Below are positions 14,861 through 23,239 of a DNA stretch of 28,620 nt, piece after piece. This DNA comes from Candidatus Staskawiczbacteria bacterium RIFOXYD1_FULL_32_13 (GTDB lineage: Bacteria > Patescibacteriota > Minisyncoccia > Minisyncoccales > Staskawiczbacteraceae). Each line of letters starts with the position of its first letter. The stretch's first letter is position 1. Position numbers and translations under genes: made by a program. The notes under the pieces were generated by a model. The model searched no databases. It was not told the DNA's origin and saw only the letters and a program-made list of their open reading frames with translations. The stretch is from NCBI GenBank assembly GCA_001820485.1, contig MHPU01000008.1:1-28620 (forward strand). Direction: 5' to 3'.

Positions 14861-15874
14861 ATGATTAAAACTATATTTTTTATCTGTTCTAAATCATTTT
14901 TGAAAAATGAGCTTTTTAACTTAAAAAGCTCTCACAATAGAGACAACTGCCTTTACCCGTATTATCTATTAAAACAATATTTATCTATCAAAGGTATTTC
15001 TCTAAATACTTACGATTATTTTAATAAAAATATTAATGAACCATATTCCTTAATATTTTTTGATTTTCCTAAAAATATTGATTATTACTTAAAAAACTAT
15101 CCCAATTCCGATAAATTTTTATTTATTTATGAATCACCAATCAAAAACCCTGCAAATCAAATAATAGAAAATCATAAATATTTTAAAAAAATTTTTACAT
15201 GGAACAGCATTATTGTTGATAACAAAAAATACTTCAAATTAAATTATGCAATGCAGATACCGACAAACACACCTTGTGTTAATTTTAAAAACAAAAAACT
15301 ATGTACTGCTATCTTTGGTCACAAACTTCAATCTCATAAATTAGAATTGTATTCAGAAAGAATTAATGCTATAAAATGGTTTCAAAATAATCATCTTGAA
15401 GATTTTGATTTATATGGGGAGGGGTGGAATAAATATTATTTTAAAAATAAACTCTTTCATTTAAATAGATTTCAATTTCTAACTAAACTTCTAAAACCAA
15501 ATTTTCCTTTTTATAAGGGACCAGTAAAATCTAAAATAGAAACATATAAAAATTATAAATTTGCCCTCTGTTTTGAAAATGCTAAGTTCCCTAATTATGT
15601 AACAGAAAAAATCTTTGATTGCTTTTTTGCCAGATGCGTGCCCATTTATCTTGGCGCTCCAAATATAACAACCTTTATTCCTCAGAATACATTTATAGAT
15701 AAAAGACAATTTAAAACTTACGATGAGCTTTATAATTTTCTAACAAATATTAACGAAGAAACATATAATAAATATTTAGAAAACATAAAAAATTTTATAA
15801 AAAGTGACAAAATTATTCCGTTTTCTGCTGAATATTTTGCCAGTACAATAATGAATGAAATAATAAAAAAGTAA
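14861..15874 (+). CDS. GT10 family alpha-fucosyltransferase
   Basis: The 337-residue protein carries the GT10 donor-binding signature at 229-265: YKNYKFALCFEN, then YVTEKIFDCFFARCVPIYLGAP. Family members use GDP-L-fucose to add alpha-1,3/1,4-fucose, and gmd and fcl for that donor lie at 20047-22039. Earlier segments (WNSIIVDNKKYF, DLYGEGWNKY) also fit the fold. This is the only gene with native AT-rich composition on the plus strand. It is convergent with the GT2 gene (14-base gap, no terminator seen) and divergent from the GT4 gene. Its own predicted promoter lies right before the start. Independent strand and promoter suggest separate control, for example switchable fucosylation. The acceptor is unknown. 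Confidence 0.9.
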   Translation: MIKTIFFICSKSFLKNELFNLKSSHNRDNCLYPYYLLKQYLSIKGISLNTYDYFNKNINEPYSLIFFDFPKNIDYYLKNYPNSDKFLFIYESPIKNPANQIIENHKYFKKIFTWNSIIVDNKKYFKLNYAMQIPTNTPCVNFKNKKLCTAIFGHKLQSHKLELYSERINAIKWFQNNHLEDFDLYGEGWNKYYFKNKLFHLNRFQFLTKLLKPNFPFYKGPVKSKIETYKNYKFALCFENAKFPNYVTEKIFDCFFARCVPIYLGAPNITTFIPQNTFIDKRQFKTYDELYNFLTNINEETYNKYLENIKNFIKSDKIIPFSAEYFASTIMNEIIKK

Positions 15875-15888
15875 TAACTAAACCTTGA

Positions 15889-16722
15889 TTATTTTTTGAT
15901 ATAAACTGGTTTTCCAAAAATAATTCTTTTAAATTTAGAAAAAATAGGTAATAATTTATGATTGAAGGGAATAAAAGAATATAAATAATAAAAAAAACGC
16001 AATAATAAGGCTTTCTTAAAAAATGGATAATTGTTCCTATATTTTTTGACTATTTCAATATTATTTTTTAAGCTTTTTTTATAAAAAGAGTTTGATAAAC
16101 TTTTATCACTTTCTTGGTAATAGGCAAAATATTCATTAAAATTATAAAATTTGCCAATTGTTCCCAATCTTAACCACAAGTCCCAATCTTCGCAAACTTT
16201 TAATTTTTCATCAAAACCTCCTGATAATAAATATGCTTTTTTAACGAAAACAACCGTACTAGATGCAAATAAACAACTAAATAACATAAATTCTCTTATT
16301 TTCTGGTCATCACTTGGATATAAGGTTTTATTTATTATTGTCTTATTTTCTTTAATTCTAACTATACCTCCGCCTACTAAAAAAAAATCTTGGTGTTTTT
16401 CTAAAAAATCAACTTGCTTTTTAAGTTTTTCAACATTGCACCAATAATCATCAGAGTGTAATAAAGAAACGTATTTACCCTTTGATTTTTTAATGCCATT
16501 ATCTAAAGCCACACTTACTCCTTGGTTATTTTGATATATATATTTAAAGCGACTATCCTTTAAATAATTTGCTATTATATCTTTTGTATTATCAATAGAC
16601 CCATCGTCAATAATAATTATTTCAAAATTTTGAAAACTCTGCAAAAGAACGCTATCTATCGCTCTTTTTATATATTTTTCCCTATTATATGTGGGTATTA
16701 TTACCGAAACTAATGGATTCAT
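15889..16722 (-). CDS. GT2 family glycosyltransferase
   Basis: I chose the ATG at 16722 (MNPLVSVIIPTYNRE) over the one at 16740: it overlaps the upstream stop as ATGA, like other junctions here, and it starts where GT2 proteins usually start. The 277-residue product has the GT-A fold: VSVIIPTYNRE, IIIIDDGSIDNT, the metal-binding LLHSDDYW, and EDWDLWLRLG near the catalytic base. It is an inverting transferase acting at the inner membrane face. The C-terminal part (YSFIPFNHKLL) is basic and hydrophobic and may attach to the membrane. Sugar specificity is not predictable. It is the last gene before convergence with the plus-strand GT10 gene. Confidence 0.9.
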   Translation of the reverse strand: MNPLVSVIIPTYNREKYIKRAIDSVLLQSFQNFEIIIIDDGSIDNTKDIIANYLKDSRFKYIYQNNQGVSVALDNGIKKSKGKYVSLLHSDDYWCNVEKLKKQVDFLEKHQDFFLVGGGIVRIKENKTIINKTLYPSDDQKIREFMLFSCLFASSTVVFVKKAYLLSGGFDEKLKVCEDWDLWLRLGTIGKFYNFNEYFAYYQESDKSLSNSFYKKSLKNNIEIVKKYRNNYPFFKKALLLRFFYYLYSFIPFNHKLLPIFSKFKRIIFGKPVYIKK

Positions 16723-17477
16723 TTTTTTAAAAATAACCATGGCTCATTAGTGCTTAAAAGACCAAGTGAGATTAAATATTCTTTATTAAAATTAATTTTT
16801 TGATGCATAGGATGTATTTGTGAATCCTCATTTATTCTTAAGCCAGTGACAACTAACCTACCATTTTTGTTTAAATGTTTTATTAAATTAAAAATAACTT
16901 CCTTAGCATTAGGCACATGTTCTATAACATCAATAGCAAGAATAGTGTCATAATTTTTAGATATATTTTCATTATTTAAATTTATCATACTAATATTATT
17001 AACTCCTTTTTTTTGAAACATTTGTTTTGCAAAATCAAAAGTTCTACCACCTACATCTGCATAATCTACTCTTAGACCATCTTTTGACATTGCAAGACAA
17101 AGATCTCCGATTCCTCCTCCATAATCTAAAACATTTCCTTTTACTATTTTAATAATTTTAGAACGAAAATGTCTTTGAGCTAAAGTCATATGCCAAAAAG
17201 CTAAATCAAAAATATAAAACGGAGTTGTATTATAAAAAATTTTTTCTTCTTCTTCTGTTTGAGGATTTAAAATAAGCCATAAATTAGAATCTATCCTATT
17301 ACCAAATTTTAAAAGCCACAAAATTTCTTTTTTAGAAACTCTAAAATGTTCTGATAAATAATTAACAAAATCCATATCCAAAATAATAAAAGAGCCCAAT
17401 TTTCTGTAAAAATTTTTAGCTATTTTTTTTAAAAAGTTAGGTAAAATACTATATAAAACTCTTAATAAATTATTCAT
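16719..17477 (-). CDS. Class I SAM-dependent methyltransferase
   Basis: The 252-residue protein has motif I VLDYGGGIGD (116-125), an acidic strand VDYADVGG (about 137-144), and AIDVIEHVPN (181-190), the usual signature of a Methyltransf_11/25-type Rossmann methyltransferase. The first 110 residues are family-specific and basic near the start. Its place between two glycosyltransferase genes, with ATGA overlaps on both sides, points to methylation of a sugar or glycan end. The target atom is unknown. It does not resemble the other methyltransferase at 25624-26358 beyond the fold. Confidence 0.85.
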   Translation of the reverse strand: MNNLLRVLYSILPNFLKKIAKNFYRKLGSFIILDMDFVNYLSEHFRVSKKEILWLLKFGNRIDSNLWLILNPQTEEEEKIFYNTTPFYIFDLAFWHMTLAQRHFRSKIIKIVKGNVLDYGGGIGDLCLAMSKDGLRVDYADVGGRTFDFAKQMFQKKGVNNISMINLNNENISKNYDTILAIDVIEHVPNAKEVIFNLIKHLNKNGRLVVTGLRINEDSQIHPMHQKINFNKEYLISLGLLSTNEPWLFLKK

Positions 17478-18532
17478 AATACTTTTATTATTTCAAATAT
17501 TTTATTGAATATTTTTTCATAAGTATAACTTGAAATTGTTCTTTCATATCCAGCTAGAGCAATTTTTTCTCTATCCCCTTGGTTATTTAAATAATATTTT
17601 ATTTTTTTTATTAAATCCTTATTACTATAAAAACAAGCTATCTCCTTACCTATTGTATAATAATCCTCTAGCCCTTTTGCATAACCAGTCAAAAGAAAAG
17701 CCCTACACCCTGGAATTTCAAAATTTCTACCTTTAATTTCATTTTGACCTCTTGCTAAGAAAGACTTAAAGTTTGGTAACCAACTTCTATAATCATTTAT
17801 TATTAATTTACCTTTTTCATTTTTATTCACAAAAATTCCAGCAATATATTTTAGACCAAAACCCCCAGAACATTTAGAAAAATTAAGATTTATCTTACTT
17901 TGATTAAAAACTTTGATCATTTCTTCCTGCGAAATTTTTCCATTAGGCCACCCTCTGCCGAAACATTCTATCTTTATCCCTGCTTTTTTTATTTCTTCAA
18001 CAATATTTTTTCTATCTCCATGGGATTGGCCAACAAAAGAAACATCATAAATCTTAGGAAGGTTAAGATATTTATGAATATTTTCATTGCATGCCCATCC
18101 TCCTACAACTACATTTTTATAACCAATTTTGCTATAATCTTTTACCCTCACTGGCTGATCAGTAGATATCCAAGAAAATAGTGGAGCCCAATATTTTGAA
18201 AAATTTTCAAACCTCCATTTATCATCCGCAAACCAATTAAATGTTATAACGCCAGAGCTAGTTATTTTTTTAATTGTTCCTTTTTCTATTTCATCTTTTG
18301 ATAAAAAGAAAAAACATAAATTAGGTTTTTCCTTAGATACTATATCAAGCAATTCATTATTCATTTCTTTTTTACCTTTTTTTGCCATTATTTCGTCAAA
18401 AGGAAAAAAAATAACATCATGCTCCTTATTATTCATTCTAACTAAAGAATCATATAAATTATAATATTCATAACTATAACCTAATTCTGGTTTTCCATAG
18501 TCATATTTTGACGCTATGAAAATTATTTTCAT
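17474..18532 (-). CDS. CgeB-like GT-B glycosyltransferase
   Basis: The 352-residue protein resembles the CgeB/Glyco_trans_1_2 group of GT-B glycosyltransferases: YDVSFVGQSHGDR (162-174), IECFGRGWPNG (188-198), and RNFEIPGCRAFLLTGYAKGLEDYY (269-292), followed by the IACFYSNKDLIKKIKYYL helix. CgeB is involved in a glycosylated outer spore layer in Bacillus, but these proteins also occur in general surface-glycan loci; sporulation is not implied. Both ends overlap their neighbours as ATGA. Donor and acceptor cannot be predicted. Confidence 0.8.
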   Translation of the reverse strand: MKIIFIASKYDYGKPELGYSYEYYNLYDSLVRMNNKEHDVIFFPFDEIMAKKGKKEMNNELLDIVSKEKPNLCFFFLSKDEIEKGTIKKITSSGVITFNWFADDKWRFENFSKYWAPLFSWISTDQPVRVKDYSKIGYKNVVVGGWACNENIHKYLNLPKIYDVSFVGQSHGDRKNIVEEIKKAGIKIECFGRGWPNGKISQEEMIKVFNQSKINLNFSKCSGGFGLKYIAGIFVNKNEKGKLIINDYRSWLPNFKSFLARGQNEIKGRNFEIPGCRAFLLTGYAKGLEDYYTIGKEIACFYSNKDLIKKIKYYLNNQGDREKIALAGYERTISSYTYEKIFNKIFEIIKVL

Positions 18533-19629
18533 TTACTAAAAAAATCTTTAATTCTGTTACAAATATATATAATTTCTTCATCTCTTAAAAAAGAAGAAGA
18601 TGGTAACCAAAGACCTGTTCTTGAAATATTTTCTGAATTCTTAAAACTACCCTTTATTTTTTTATATGGCACCTGAGTGTGTATAGCTGGATAAAAAATT
18701 CTTGAACCTATTCCATTCTCATCTAAAAATTTTACTAAAGGACCTCTTTTATTTTGAGGAACTAAAATATCAATAAACCAAGGAGAAACATTTTCTAGAT
18801 CAGTTTCTAAAAATTTTATTTCTCTTATGGTAACTAAATTTTTCTTATACAATGTAAAGATTTCCTTTTTTCTTTCCAGCCTCCATTGTAATTTTTTCAT
18901 TTGTTCTATGCCTATGACTGCCTGCAAATCTGTAAATTTAAAATTATACCCAATAGACTTATGAATATCAACTCCAGCTTTTTTTCTACCAAAATCTTTA
19001 ATCTCCAATATTTTTTTATAAATTTTTTCATTGTTAGTGATTAAAGCTCCACCCTGCCCAGTTGTTATTATTTTAGGCATAGAAAAAGAAAAGCTTCCTA
19101 TATCGCCAAAAGTTCCCAAATATCTTCCACGATATTTTGACCCAAAAGACTGAGCAGCATCTTCTATTAAGAAAATCTTTTTCTTTTTGCAAAAACTTAC
19201 AAATTCATCCATATTAGGACTCCTTCCATTTACAGTTACTAGCATTATTGCTTTTGTTTTTTTAGTTATTGACTTTTTGACAATTTCCAAATCTAAACAT
19301 AAATTATTAAAATCAATATCAACTAATATAGGCCTTGCTCCAGATAAAATTACAGCATTGGCCGAAGCTATCATTGTGTAATTTGGCACAATAACTTCAT
19401 CTCCCTTACCTATACCTAAAGCAACAATGGCCACAAACAAACTCACTGTTCCGTTACTTACAACAGAACAGTATTTTGCACCAACATAATCTGCAATCAT
19501 ATTTTCAAATTCTCTAGTTTTTTTAAATTCAGTAAGCCATCCGCCAGATTTTAAATATTCCAAAACAGCATTTTGTTCTTTTTCATCTAACCACGGCTCC
19601 ATTTGATTTATTTTTTTTATTTCCGCCAT
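18529..19629 (-). CDS. DegT/DnrJ/EryC1 family sugar aminotransferase
   Basis: I prefer the ATG at 19629 (MAEIKKINQMEPWLDEKE), four bases after the cupin stop. The frame is open to an ATG at 19677 with an AGAGG six bases before it, but that adds 16 residues with no family match and overlaps the cupin by 44 bases. The 366-residue product has SNGTVSLF (58-65), LIEDAAQSFGS (154-164) and Lys186 in SMPKIITTGQGG, all PLP-site hallmarks. Related proteins include GDP-perosamine synthases, so a GDP-4-keto-6-deoxymannose substrate is possible given gmd nearby. The cupin directly upstream raises the option of a 3-amino sugar. Specificity is open. Confidence 0.85.
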   Translation of the reverse strand: MAEIKKINQMEPWLDEKEQNAVLEYLKSGGWLTEFKKTREFENMIADYVGAKYCSVVSNGTVSLFVAIVALGIGKGDEVIVPNYTMIASANAVILSGARPILVDIDFNNLCLDLEIVKKSITKKTKAIMLVTVNGRSPNMDEFVSFCKKKKIFLIEDAAQSFGSKYRGRYLGTFGDIGSFSFSMPKIITTGQGGALITNNEKIYKKILEIKDFGRKKAGVDIHKSIGYNFKFTDLQAVIGIEQMKKLQWRLERKKEIFTLYKKNLVTIREIKFLETDLENVSPWFIDILVPQNKRGPLVKFLDENGIGSRIFYPAIHTQVPYKKIKGSFKNSENISRTGLWLPSSSFLRDEEIIYICNRIKDFFSK

Positions 19630-19633
19630 ATTT

Positions 19634-20038
19634 TTAAAATCTTTTCCTGTCTTTCTCTGGTCCAGGATAAGGTCCATTTTTAACCTCTAAAACCTTTGTG
19701 CTATCTTCTAAAATTTCATACCCGTGCCCACCATTAAGAAAAAAAATAACGTCTCCTTCATTTAAAATTATTGAAGTTAAAAACTTTTCATTTTCTAAAA
19801 AAATATCCGCTCTTAATTTTCCGTTTTTTACAAAAACAACTTCCTGAGTTTTTTGCACTTGGCGATGCGAGACAAGATGTATATGGTTATTTAATTTATG
19901 ACCTTTTTTATAATTCCAAAAACCAACTTGCAAATAATCATTTTCTGTAGAAGCAAAATTTAAGCCCTCCTGCCAGCTATTTTCCCTAACGATTATAGCC
20001 AATATTAAATTTTTATGTATTATTTTTTCTGTTTCCAT
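19634..20038 (-). CDS. Cupin-fold protein paired with a sugar aminotransferase
   Basis: The ATG at 20038 (METEKIIHKNLILAII) lies eight bases after the gmd stop and aligns with the start of the paralogue at 23983-24405; an upstream GTG would overlap gmd. The 134-residue protein has a single cupin barrel: motif 1 with HIH and a later Glu in QEVVFVKNGKLRADIF, and motif 2 as GDVIFFLNGGHGYEIL with a His ligand. Its metal and substrate are unknown. Cupins such as FdtA (dTDP-sugar 3,4-ketoisomerase) act before aminotransferases in 3-amino-sugar pathways, and this one sits directly before such a gene, but the FdtA sequence pattern is not clearly present. A binding or isomerase role in nucleotide-sugar metabolism is the most I would claim. 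Confidence 0.7.
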   Translation of the reverse strand: METEKIIHKNLILAIIVRENSWQEGLNFASTENDYLQVGFWNYKKGHKLNNHIHLVSHRQVQKTQEVVFVKNGKLRADIFLENEKFLTSIILNEGDVIFFLNGGHGYEILEDSTKVLEVKNGPYPGPEKDRKRF

Positions 20039-20046
20039 AATTAAAT

Positions 20047-21105
20047 TTAATCTTTTCCCCACCACTTGTTGGGGAATTTTTCTTTTAAAATTTTATCTCC
20101 TTCTCCAATCACATTCAAACCCAAAGCTCTCATATCTGCATCTATCATAATTTTAACCAAATCATCAAATTTTATTTTTGTTTTCCATTTCAATTTTTCT
20201 TCTGCTTTTTTAGGATTAGATATTAATTTATCTACTTCTGTTGGACGAAAATATGCCTTATCAATTTCAACATAATCTTTTTGATTTAGGTTAACATAAG
20301 AAAATGCTTTATCCAAAAATTCCTTTACCGAATGTGTCTCTCCTGTACCAACAACAAAATCATCTGGTTTTTCTTGCTGAAGCATTTTCCACATACATTC
20401 TACATATTCTGGAGCAAAACCCCAGTCTCTATTGGCTTCAATATTACCTAAATAAAGCTTATTTTCCAAACCTGCTTTTATTCTAGCAATCCTTCTTGTT
20501 ATTTTTCTTGTCACAAAGGTTTCTCCTCTTCGTGGACTCTCATGATTAAACAAGATTCCATTGCAAGCGAAAATATTATAAGCTTCTCTATAGTTTGTGG
20601 TTATCCAATAAGCATAAATTTTGGCTACTCCATAAGGAGATCTAGGGTAAAATGGAGTTATTTCTGATTGAGTATTTTCTTGAATTTTCCCATACAATTC
20701 GCTAGTAGATGCCTGATAAAATTTTGTTTTCTCTGATAATCCTAACAGTCTTATTGCCTCCAAAAGCCTTAATGTTCCTAAACCATCAGCATTAGCTGTA
20801 TATTCTGGCACCTCAAAAGAAACTTTTACATGGCTCTGAGCAGCTAAATTATAAATTTCATCTGGTTTAATTTTTTGTATCAAACCAATTAAAGCAGTAG
20901 AATCTGTCATATCTCCATAATGAAAAAAGAACTTGGCTCCAGGTGTATGCTGTTCGTCAACAATAATATGATCAATTCTTGAAGTATTAAAAGTACTTGC
21001 TCTCCTAACTATTCCATGAACCTCATATCCTTTAGATAATAAAAATTCCGCAAGATAAGAACCATCTTGACCCGTAACCCCAGTTATTAAAGCTTTTTTA
21101 TTCAT
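20047..21105 (-). CDS. gmd: GDP-mannose 4,6-dehydratase
   Basis: The 352-residue protein matches Gmd along its length: GVTGQDGSYL (9-18) for NADP binding, GIVRRASTFNTSRIDH, STSELYGK (133-140), the Y158-x3-K162 pair in SPYGVAK, and NHESPRRGETFVTRKI (187-202), a hallmark of this enzyme. It turns GDP-D-mannose into GDP-4-keto-6-deoxy-D-mannose in the cytosol. The next step is probably done by the fcl gene upstream (8-base overlap) to give GDP-L-fucose, or by a perosamine-synthase-like aminotransferase. No GDP-mannose-forming genes (manC/manB) lie in the window, so the substrate must come from elsewhere. Confidence 0.97.
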   Translation of the reverse strand: MNKKALITGVTGQDGSYLAEFLLSKGYEVHGIVRRASTFNTSRIDHIIVDEQHTPGAKFFFHYGDMTDSTALIGLIQKIKPDEIYNLAAQSHVKVSFEVPEYTANADGLGTLRLLEAIRLLGLSEKTKFYQASTSELYGKIQENTQSEITPFYPRSPYGVAKIYAYWITTNYREAYNIFACNGILFNHESPRRGETFVTRKITRRIARIKAGLENKLYLGNIEANRDWGFAPEYVECMWKMLQQEKPDDFVVGTGETHSVKEFLDKAFSYVNLNQKDYVEIDKAYFRPTEVDKLISNPKKAEEKLKWKTKIKFDDLVKIMIDADMRALGLNVIGEGDKILKEKFPNKWWGKD

Positions 21106-22039
21106 TATTTTCTTGATACCATTTAATTGTATTTTTTAACCCCTCAATAAAATCTGTCTTTGCCATAAAACCAAATTCATTTTTTGCCCGACTAATATCT
21201 AAACATCTTCTTGGTTGACCATTTGGCTTTGTTTTATCCCATCTTATTTCTCCTTTAAAATCCATTAAAGAAGCAACTAAATTAACCAATTCTTTAATAG
21301 TAATCTCTTTTCCAGACCCAATATTAACTGGTTCTGACTTATCATAATTCTCTGTTGCTAAAATAATCCCCTCTACTCCGTCTTTAACATAAAGAAATTC
21401 TCTTGAAACTTCCCCTGTGCCCCACACATCAATATACTCTTTGTTCCACTTTTTTGCATTATATATTTTTTTAATTAAAGCAGCTATTACATGAGATTTA
21501 TCATCTTCAAAAGCATCTCCCGGACCATACATATTTACAGGGAAAAGCGAAATAGCATTAAATCCATACTGATCTCTATATGCCTGCGATTGAACCATCA
21601 ACATTTTTTTTGCCAAGCCATAAGGCGCATTTGTTTCTTCAGGATAACCTGACCAAATGTATTCTTCTTTAAATGGCACTGGCGTAAATTTAGGATAAGC
21701 ACAAACAGTAACAATACCTGTAAACTTTTCTACTCCTATTTGCCTAGCTGCCTCCATTAATTGAGTGCCCATCATTAAATTATCATAAAACAATTCTCCA
21801 GGTTTTTCCATATTCAATCCTATCCCTCCTACTTTAGCAGCTAAGTGGATTATTATATCTTGACCTTCAACAACTTTTTTACAGTCTTGCCACTTAATTA
21901 AATTTATTTCTTCTTTAGTAGGCAAATATAAATTTTCTTTTGGGATTCTTCTGATATTTAATAAATTTTCAACCAAATGCTTTCCTACAAAACCGTAAGC
22001 TCCGGTAACCAAAATTTTCTTTTTTGTTAAATCAATCAT
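21098..22039 (-). CDS. fcl: GDP-L-fucose synthase (GDP-4-keto-6-deoxymannose epimerase/reductase)
   Basis: The 313-residue short-chain dehydrogenase starts with VTGAYGFVGKH (11-21). HLAAKVGGIGLNMEKPGEL (65-83), Cys113 in TVCAYP, Y140-x3-K144 in APYGLAKK, and the later DDKSHVIAALIKK with the conserved His are the pattern of GDP-fucose synthase, where Cys and His do the 3,5-epimerisation. It makes GDP-L-fucose from the Gmd product, with NADPH. It overlaps gmd by 8 bases at its end and the aminotransferase by 8 bases at its start. The GT10 fucosyltransferase at 14861-15874 is the expected user. Confidence 0.93.
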   Translation of the reverse strand: MIDLTKKKILVTGAYGFVGKHLVENLLNIRRIPKENLYLPTKEEINLIKWQDCKKVVEGQDIIIHLAAKVGGIGLNMEKPGELFYDNLMMGTQLMEAARQIGVEKFTGIVTVCAYPKFTPVPFKEEYIWSGYPEETNAPYGLAKKMLMVQSQAYRDQYGFNAISLFPVNMYGPGDAFEDDKSHVIAALIKKIYNAKKWNKEYIDVWGTGEVSREFLYVKDGVEGIILATENYDKSEPVNIGSGKEITIKELVNLVASLMDFKGEIRWDKTKPNGQPRRCLDISRAKNEFGFMAKTDFIEGLKNTIKWYQENNE

Positions 22040-23168
22040 ACTTATTCTTTTTACTGCTTAATAACTCTTTTATTATATCATAAATTTTAATTATTTCATC
22101 ATTTAAAAGCCCTAAACCAGATGGCAAATATAACCCATATTTTTCTATTCTTTCTGAAATAGGACATTTTGCGCTTTTTACTTTTATTCTTTTACTTTTC
22201 CAAATAGTCTGCAAATGTAAAGAATAAAAAAACGGCCTAGTTTGTATTCCTTTTTCTGCTAATTTTTCAGCAAATTTTTCTGCTGTAAAGCCTGTTAATT
22301 TATCTAGAACAATTCCATACATCCAATAAACATTTTTAGCATAATTTTTTTCTACTGGCAACTGCAAACCTTTTACATTCTTTAATAATTCTGTATATTT
22401 TTTTGCATTATCTCTTTTTATTTTTATTAATTTATCAATATTTTTTAACTGAGCTAAACCAATTCCTGCCTGTAAATTTGTCATTCTATAATTTCTTGCT
22501 AAATCTTGATGCAGAAATCTTTGCTTTTTACCAAAACCTAAATTTCTCAAACTTTTTGCTTTCTCAAAATAATTTTTTTTATTTGTTAAAATAATTCCTC
22601 CCTCACCAGTAGAAATAATTTTGTTAGCATAAAAACTAAAACAAGAAATATCGCCAAAACTCCCACATTTCTTACTTTTATATTCTGCTCCGTGAGCTTC
22701 GGCTGCATCTTCAATTATTTTTAAATTATATTTTTTAGCAATTTTTAAAATCTTATCCATATCACAAGGATGCCCGTAAATATGGACTATCATTATGGCT
22801 TTGGTTTTCTTAGTAATTTTTGCTTCAATTTTATTTACATCTATATTCCATGTATCGGGCTCTGAATCGACAAAAACAGGAATCGCGCCATAATTTACAA
22901 CAGCTAAAGCACATGACATTATTGTAAAAGAAGGTATTATAACTTCATCGCCTTTTTTTAATTCAAGACAGCCAACAGCTACTTCTAAAGCCGATGTTCC
23001 CGAAGAAACAGCAACCCCATATTTTCTACCAACATATTTTGCGAAATCTTTTTCAAATTGCACAACAAAAGGACCTTCTGAAGAAATCCAGCCCGAATCA
23101 ATGCACTCATTTAAATACTTTTTTTCATCACTAATGAATAGTGGCTTATTTACCGGAATCATTGACAT
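22032..23168 (-). CDS. GDP-perosamine-synthase-like aminotransferase
   Basis: The 378-residue PLP enzyme opens with IPVNKPLFISDEKKYLNEC and SGWISSEGPFVVQFE, the typical beginning of perosamine synthases (Per/RfbE). SSGTSALEVAV (55-65), VHIYGHPCDMD (128-138), IIEDAAEAHGAEYK (151-164) and Lys183 in SFYANKIISTGEGG give the cofactor site. Such enzymes use glutamate to aminate C4 of GDP-4-keto-6-deoxy-D-mannose, the product of the Gmd encoded two genes downstream. It thus competes with fcl for the same intermediate. Met3 at 23162 is an alternative start; neither has a Shine-Dalgarno sequence. It is the first minus-strand gene after the plus-strand HD cassette and would need its own promoter or antisense read-through. 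Confidence 0.85.
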   Translation of the reverse strand: MSMIPVNKPLFISDEKKYLNECIDSGWISSEGPFVVQFEKDFAKYVGRKYGVAVSSGTSALEVAVGCLELKKGDEVIIPSFTIMSCALAVVNYGAIPVFVDSEPDTWNIDVNKIEAKITKKTKAIMIVHIYGHPCDMDKILKIAKKYNLKIIEDAAEAHGAEYKSKKCGSFGDISCFSFYANKIISTGEGGIILTNKKNYFEKAKSLRNLGFGKKQRFLHQDLARNYRMTNLQAGIGLAQLKNIDKLIKIKRDNAKKYTELLKNVKGLQLPVEKNYAKNVYWMYGIVLDKLTGFTAEKFAEKLAEKGIQTRPFFYSLHLQTIWKSKRIKVKSAKCPISERIEKYGLYLPSGLGLLNDEIIKIYDIIKELLSSKKNKYD

Positions 23169-23202
23169 TTATTTTAAAATTTGTTAATATAATTATCGTA
23201 CC

Positions 23203-23231
23203 TTGACATTTTTTTTACCTCTATATAAAAG
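23203..23231 (+). promoter_or_regulatory. Promoter of the HD-domain cassette
   Basis: A perfect TTGACA (23203-23208) precedes TATAAA (23224-23229, 15-base spacer) and TAAAAG (23226-23231, 17-base spacer). The expected start point is about 23236-23239, and the ATG is at 23240, so the mRNA would be leaderless or nearly so. There is no Shine-Dalgarno sequence; GGGCCC lies between the -10 region and the ATG. Confidence 0.6.
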
Positions 23232-23239
23232 GGCCCAAA

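Noticed and set aside
16723..16740. Upstream start (ATG at 16740) for the GT2 gene.
   Set aside because: It adds six residues before the family's usual N-terminus, while the ATG at 16722 gives the ATGA overlap typical of this cluster.
17474..18532. Sporulation role because of the CgeB-like fold.
   Set aside because: The family is found in many glycan loci, and nothing else in the window points to spores.
19634..20038. Naming the cupin FdtA (dTDP-sugar 3,4-ketoisomerase).
   Set aside because: The HxH site is present, but the RG...HAHK pattern of FdtA is not clear, and the neighbours use GDP sugars.
20039..20065. GTG start at 20065 for the cupin gene.
   Set aside because: It would overlap the end of gmd, and the paralogous cupin starts at the position matching the ATG at 20038.
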